A stretch of 64,000 nucleotides of DNA, taken from NCBI GenBank assembly GCA_020073445.1, contig JAIQFE010000019.1, positions 1-64,000 on the forward strand, in the 5' to 3' direction. Position numbers and translations under genes: made by a program. Each line of letters starts with the position of its first letter. Position 1 is the stretch's first letter. Under the pieces are notes generated by a model. It was not told the origin of the DNA, ran no database searches, and saw nothing but the letters and a program-made list of their open reading frames with translations. Below are positions 60,023 through 64,000 of this stretch, one piece after another. Source of the DNA: Terriglobia bacterium (lineage in GTDB: Bacteria > Acidobacteriota > Terriglobia > Bryobacterales > Bryobacteraceae).

Positions 60023-62376
60023 AGGAAGTGGCGGTACTTCCGCCGCCCAGTCTGGAGGAAGTCAGGCAGTCGCTGGCTGGACGAACGGCGGAAGTCGAAG
60101 AACGCGTGCGGCAGGCGTACGCGCGAACGTTAGAGCCGTCGTTCCGCACGGGTCTGGCAGTAGTGGCGGTGGGAGGATTTGGGCGGAGCGAACTGTTCCC
60201 CCATTCCGATGTCGACCTGTTATTGCTGGCGGAATCGGACAAGAACCTGCCGCCGCGCGAGAATATATCCGCCTTCCTGCAGGGCTTGTGGGATTCGGGT
60301 CTGCGACCTAGCCATTCCGTGCATTCGGTGGCGGACTGCGTCGTCGAGCACGAGGACAACGCCGAGTTCACCATCAGCCTGCTGGACCGGCGCCTCTTGG
60401 CTGGGGACGCAGCGCTGTACCAGACTCTGGAAGATAAGTTCCGGCAGTTCCAGGCCAAGCGCGGCCATTCTCTGGCCCGTCAGATCGCGGGCCTGGCGGA
60501 AGGTCGGCGAGCCAAGTATCAGAACACCATTTATCACCTGGAGCCGAACGTCAAGGAGACTCCCGGCGCGCTCCGCGATCTGCAGACTACGCGCTGGCTG
60601 TTGATCCTGGAGCCGCGGGAGGGGACGCCCGACTTATCGGCCGCGCTCAGTTTCCTCTCTGGCATCCGTCTCCGGCTGCATGAACTGGCCGGACGGGATC
60701 AGAACGCGCTGAGCTTCGACGCCCAGGAATCGCTGAGCGAACATCCGGCTTCACTGATGCGCGACTATTATCGCCACGCCCGGGTCGTCGACCAGGCGGT
60801 GAGACAAGCCATCGAAGCGTCGACCGAGAAGGCTGGCACGCTTTTGGGCCGGTTTCACGAATGGCGGTCGCGACTCTCGACCAGCGAGTTCACCGTATCG
60901 CGGGACCGCGTGCTGCTGCGGTCGCACAAGCCGCCACAGGACCTGAGCCTGTTCGAGTTCGTGGCGCGGCATGGGTTGCGGATCGCGCCGGATACCATCG
61001 ATCGGCTGCAAGGCTTCACCCCGGAAGCGAAATGGGACGACTGGAAGCGCATGCTGTCCTTGCCCAAGGCATCGGTGGGCCTGCGGGCCATGCAGGAATC
61101 GGGCGTCCTGGCGAGCGCGCTCCCGGAGTGGCGCAACATCGAATGCCTGGTGGTGCGGGATTTCTACCATCGCTACACCGTGGATGAGCACACGTTGGTG
61201 GCCATCGGATCGCTCGAATCGGTGACCGACGGGCGGTTCACGGATCTGATGAGCGAAATCGAAGAACCGTGGCTGCTGCGGTTTGCGTTGCTGATGCACG
61301 ACATCGGCAAAGGCTCGGGCCGCGATCACTCGATCGCCTCGCTGGAGATCGCCCGCGCCGTGATGGAACGGCTGGGCGCGCCGGAAACGGATCGAGAAAC
61401 GGTCGAGTTTCTGGTGTTGCGCCACCTGGATTTATCGAGCGTCATGAGTTCCCGCGATCTGTACGACGGTTCCACGGCGCGCGCGCTGGCCGATCGCGTC
61501 GGCACGCTGGAGCGCCTGAAGCAGTTGACCATGCTGACGTACGCCGATATCAGCGCGGTGAATCCGCAAGCCATGACGCCCTGGCGCATGGAGCAGCTTT
61601 GGCGCGTGTACCTGATGGCCTACGAAGAGCTGACCCGCGAGCTGGTCACCGAACGTATCCACGATGCCGCCGGGATGCCGGCCGAACGGGCCCGGTTTCT
61701 GGAAGGGCTGCCGACGCGCTACTTGCGTACGCACACACCCGAAGAGATCGATTCGCATTTCGCCCTCGCGCAGCAGCTCGCTTCGCGTCCGGTGGCGGTC
61801 GAGATCCATCATGAGCGCGGCTTCTACAAACTCACGCTGCTGACCAAAGACCGTCCGGCTTTGTTCGCATCGGTGGCGGGCGCAATTTCCAGCTTCGGCC
61901 TCAATATTCTTAAGGCTGAGGCATTCTCCAACGCCTCCGGCATGGTGGTGGACACCTTCACGTTCGCCGATCCGCACCGGACGTTGGATTTGAATCCTCC
62001 GGAAGTCGACCGCTTGCGCGGCGTGGTCCGCAAGGTGGTGGAAGGCAAGCAGGAAGCCGACAAGCTGCTGAAAGGCCGGCCGAAGCCCTTCTTGTCGTCG
62101 CGCATGAAGATCCGGCCGCGCGTCTCTTTCAAGGACGACGCTTCCGACGGCGCCACGCTCATCGAGATCGTGTCCGAGGACCGGCCCGGCCTTCTGTACG
62201 ATCTGGCGAACGCCATTTCGCTGGCCGGCTGCAATATCGAGGTGGTGATGATCGACACCGAAGCGCATAAGGCGCTGGACGTGTTCTATGTCACGCACCA
62301 AGGCGGCAAGCTGGCGGACGAGCTGCAATCGGAACTTAAGTCTGAGTTGCTGGCCGCTTGCATCGGCTCGCGATAG
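60019..62376 (+). CDS. glnD: PII uridylyltransferase/uridylyl-removing enzyme
   Basis: GlnD uridylylates PII when nitrogen is scarce and removes UMP when it is plentiful. The GTG start overlaps glnK and gives 785 residues, shorter than the ~890 of enterobacteria. The nucleotidyltransferase motif G-G-x-G-R-S-E-L (residues 52-59) with S-D-V-D (63-66) is present, as is the HD domain (L-M-H-D-I-G-K-G, His427-Asp428). Two C-terminal ACT domains sense glutamine (D-R-P-A-L-F-A near ~610, E-D-R-P-G-L-L-Y near ~720). It ends the nitrogen operon. Confidence 0.95.
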   Translation: MKEVAVLPPPSLEEVRQSLAGRTAEVEERVRQAYARTLEPSFRTGLAVVAVGGFGRSELFPHSDVDLLLLAESDKNLPPRENISAFLQGLWDSGLRPSHSVHSVADCVVEHEDNAEFTISLLDRRLLAGDAALYQTLEDKFRQFQAKRGHSLARQIAGLAEGRRAKYQNTIYHLEPNVKETPGALRDLQTTRWLLILEPREGTPDLSAALSFLSGIRLRLHELAGRDQNALSFDAQESLSEHPASLMRDYYRHARVVDQAVRQAIEASTEKAGTLLGRFHEWRSRLSTSEFTVSRDRVLLRSHKPPQDLSLFEFVARHGLRIAPDTIDRLQGFTPEAKWDDWKRMLSLPKASVGLRAMQESGVLASALPEWRNIECLVVRDFYHRYTVDEHTLVAIGSLESVTDGRFTDLMSEIEEPWLLRFALLMHDIGKGSGRDHSIASLEIARAVMERLGAPETDRETVEFLVLRHLDLSSVMSSRDLYDGSTARALADRVGTLERLKQLTMLTYADISAVNPQAMTPWRMEQLWRVYLMAYEELTRELVTERIHDAAGMPAERARFLEGLPTRYLRTHTPEEIDSHFALAQQLASRPVAVEIHHERGFYKLTLLTKDRPALFASVAGAISSFGLNILKAEAFSNASGMVVDTFTFADPHRTLDLNPPEVDRLRGVVRKVVEGKQEADKLLKGRPKPFLSSRMKIRPRVSFKDDASDGATLIEIVSEDRPGLLYDLANAISLAGCNIEVVMIDTEAHKALDVFYVTHQGGKLADELQSELKSELLAACIGSR

Positions 62377-62391
62377 TTTGGGAGGCTTCCC

Positions 62392-63021
62392 ATGAACTGG
62401 ACGCTGTGGTGGCTGTTCGTGCCCGTGGAAACGGTTCTTTGCCTTACGCCGGGACCGGCAGTTCTGTTGGTTCTGGCTACCGCACTACGCCGAGGTCCGC
62501 GCGCGAGCGCCTACTCGATCCTAGGCATTCTTTCCGCCAATTCAATCTACTTCGCACTTTCCGCAACCGGGCTGGGAGCGGTGCTCCTGGCCTCGTATCG
62601 CATCTTCTTTCTGGTGAAGTGGGTGGGAGCCGCGTATCTGATTTATCTTGGCTTGAGAGCCCTGCTTTCGAAATCAAGCTCACTGGGGAGTCCTCAGATT
62701 GACCGGGAAGGCAGCCGGCCCGCCCGGCGGCTGGTTGGGGACGGCTTACTGCTGCAACTCTCCAACCCGAAAGCGATCGTATTTTTCGCCGCGCTTCTGC
62801 CCCAGTTCATCGACCCCAACGGTGACCTGGTCGTGCAATTACTCGTGCTGGGATGCACTGGTATCGTCATCGAGAGTATCGTCCTGCTGAGTTACGGCCT
62901 GGCTGCGGGAAAAGCTCTGGGGGTGGCGCGGCAACCCCGCTATGCAAGATGGACCAACCGTGTTTCAGGAATGTTACTGATTGGCGCGGGCGGCGGTTTG
63001 GCCGCTCTGCGGCGGTCATGA
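62392..63021 (+). CDS. LysE/RhtB-family amino acid exporter
   Basis: The 209-residue protein has about six helices typical of LysE-type translocators. Signatures are [10 protein letters not shown] near residues 19-28, [13 protein letters not shown], and [18 protein letters not shown]. These carriers export amino acids or small metabolites by proton exchange; the substrate is unknown. It starts 15 bp after glnD, with ggaggc ahead of its ATG, so it may be read with the nitrogen operon. Confidence 0.92.
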   Translation: MNWTLWWLFVPVETVLCLTPGPAVLLVLATALRRGPRASAYSILGILSANSIYFALSATGLGAVLLASYRIFFLVKWVGAAYLIYLGLRALLSKSSSLGSPQIDREGSRPARRLVGDGLLLQLSNPKAIVFFAALLPQFIDPNGDLVVQLLVLGCTGIVIESIVLLSYGLAAGKALGVARQPRYARWTNRVSGMLLIGAGGGLAALRRS

Positions 63022-63033
63022 TACACCTGAGTA

Positions 63034-64000
63034 TTGCGCTCAAATATTCTCCGGTTCGCTCTCGCGCTGTTGGTGATGGGTTCGGCTGCGGCGCAGGATT
63101 CCACAGTTGACCAGCCTTCCGAACGCTGGAATCTTTACTTTCAGGCCACTTCTATTGGCGATTATCACGGCGACTTCCCCGCGCGTTACAGCGGTGCGCA
63201 TAGTCTCCAGAACACCTGGGAGCGCGACGTCTCTCTAACCAGCACGCTGTATCTGGGGCTTCGCCTGCCCGGCGACACCCAGATCTATATCGATCCCGAA
63301 TTAGCAGGCGGGCGCGGATTCAGCGGCGTTAACGGAGTCGCGAACGCTCCCAACGGCGAGTTGCCGCGCGTCGCCACAGCAACTCCCAAACCGTATCTCG
63401 CCCGAGCCTACATCACCCACGACTTCGGCTTCGGCAGCAAGCGCGAAGAGGTCGAGAGTGACGCGAACCAGCTCTCGGGATCGCGGCCGATGACGCGTTA
63501 CTCCATCACGGCCGGCCGCTTCACGGTCACCGACTTCTTCGATAACAATCGCTATACCCACGATCCTCGGACGCAGTTCCTGGGTTGGGGCATCATGTAC
63601 AACGGTGCGTGGGATTATCCTGCTGACGTTCGCGGCTACACCTGGGGCTGGATGCACGAGTTCCACACTCGCCGCTGGACCGTGCGCTACGCCAACGCGG
63701 CGGAACCCCGCGTCGCGAACGGCTTGCGGTTCGACCGGCGCCTTTTCGTCAATCGCGGCGATATGTTCGAGGGCGAAATTCATTACAGCGAAGGTGAGCA
63801 TCCCGGGACGCTGCGGCTGCTCGGTTTCGCCCTGCACACGAATTCGGGCGACTATGCCGAAGCGTTGCGCCTCGGTCAACAGACGGGATCGGTCCCGGAT
63901 ATCACGGCGGTGCGCCGCAATGGCACGCTAAAGTACGGATTTGGGATCAACCTCGAGCAGCAGATTACGAAGAGCGTGGGCGTGTTCGCTCGCCTTGGTT
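63034..64000 (+). CDS. OprB-like carbohydrate porin, 3' truncated
   Basis: A TTG at 63034 is the first in-frame start after a stop and gives a signal peptide (L-R-F-A-L-A-L-L-V-M-G-S-A-A-A-Q) followed by about 300 residues without a stop to the window end. W-N-L-Y-F-Q-A-T, G-R-F-T-V-T-D-F-F-D-N-N-R-Y, G-W-G-I-M-Y-N-G-A-W-D-Y-P and Y-T-W-G-W-M-H-E match carbohydrate-selective OprB porins. It takes up sugars through the outer membrane. The C-terminal part lies outside the window. No ribosome binding site is obvious before the TTG. Confidence 0.8.
   Translation, partial: MRSNILRFALALLVMGSAAAQDSTVDQPSERWNLYFQATSIGDYHGDFPARYSGAHSLQNTWERDVSLTSTLYLGLRLPGDTQIYIDPELAGGRGFSGVNGVANAPNGELPRVATATPKPYLARAYITHDFGFGSKREEVESDANQLSGSRPMTRYSITAGRFTVTDFFDNNRYTHDPRTQFLGWGIMYNGAWDYPADVRGYTWGWMHEFHTRRWTVRYANAAEPRVANGLRFDRRLFVNRGDMFEGEIHYSEGEHPGTLRLLGFALHTNSGDYAEALRLGQQTGSVPDITAVRRNGTLKYGFGINLEQQITKSVGVFARLG

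Noticed and set aside
1-64000. tRNA, rRNA or prophage genes
   Set aside because: I looked for cloverleaf-like segments, ribosomal RNA stretches, integrases and phage structural genes and saw none; a dedicated tRNA search was not possible.

Overview
The window is a high-GC bacterial chromosome segment and most probably comes from an Acidobacteriota genome of the Bryobacter/Solibacter type. This is inferred from content: a ~1,100-residue Oar-like TonB-dependent receptor with an N-terminal carboxypeptidase-regulatory-like domain, secreted NHL beta-propellers, a ThuA protein, a PEP-CTERM protein, a cupin-AraC regulator, an ACS-type MFS carrier, and scattered palindromic repeats of the REP/MITE kind. 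No rRNA, tRNA, CRISPR array, transposase, integrase or prophage gene was seen.

Layout. 1-3.6 kb: a lipoprotein, a DUF1801 protein, a TPR lipoprotein and an ArsR-SRPBCC fusion, with a 24-bp inverted repeat pair around the middle two genes. 3.7-12.9 kb: envelope and secreted functions (two NHL propellers, a GlcG/HbpS-like protein, the TonB-dependent receptor, an acetyltransferase, a type-B carboxylesterase and a cupin). 13.0-14.6 kb: a Met/His-rich outer-membrane-like protein and a small Cys/His-rich exported protein that look like a metal-handling pair. 14.6-18.5 kb: a compact biotin operon, bioB-bioF-bioD-bioA. 18.5-24.7 kb: an EF-G paralogue, nitroreductase, aldo/keto reductase, frataxin (cyaY), hemW and threonine aldolase. 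24.7-26.4 kb: a two-gene, lower-GC islet between two diverged copies of the 3' end of the threonine aldolase gene.

26.4-31.3 kb: ThuA protein, MFS carrier, AraC regulator, methyltransferase, AhpD-like protein and DUF6526 protein. 31.3-38.9 kb: an MdtABC-type RND efflux operon. 39.1-41.2 kb: cmk and lysC. 41.2-46.1 kb: a five-PAS histidine kinase with its NarL-type regulator, two unknown translationally coupled mini-genes (one with four zinc-binding-like cysteines), and a PEP-CTERM protein. 46.5-49.1 kb: a PpiD/SurA-like foldase and a DedA protein. 49.1-57.7 kb: a continuous minus-strand run (S41 protease, ddl, arginase, cupin, hicB-hicA, a 52-residue zinc-ribbon mini-gene, a small membrane protein, asnS, a TIM-barrel isomerase and gamma-glutamyltransferase). 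57.7-64 kb: PilZ protein, the nitrogen operon amtB-glnK-glnD, a LysE exporter, and an OprB-like porin cut by the window end.

The clearest functional modules are biotin synthesis, RND efflux, ammonium uptake with PII/GlnD signalling, and the kinase/regulator locus next to a PEP-CTERM protein. The parts least explained by known families are the flanked islet at 24.7-26.4 kb, the coupled mini-genes at 44.7-45.1 kb, and the palindromic repeats whose members share a GGGGnCAGAC-like core. Functions rest on motif and family recognition by eye; no database search was run.
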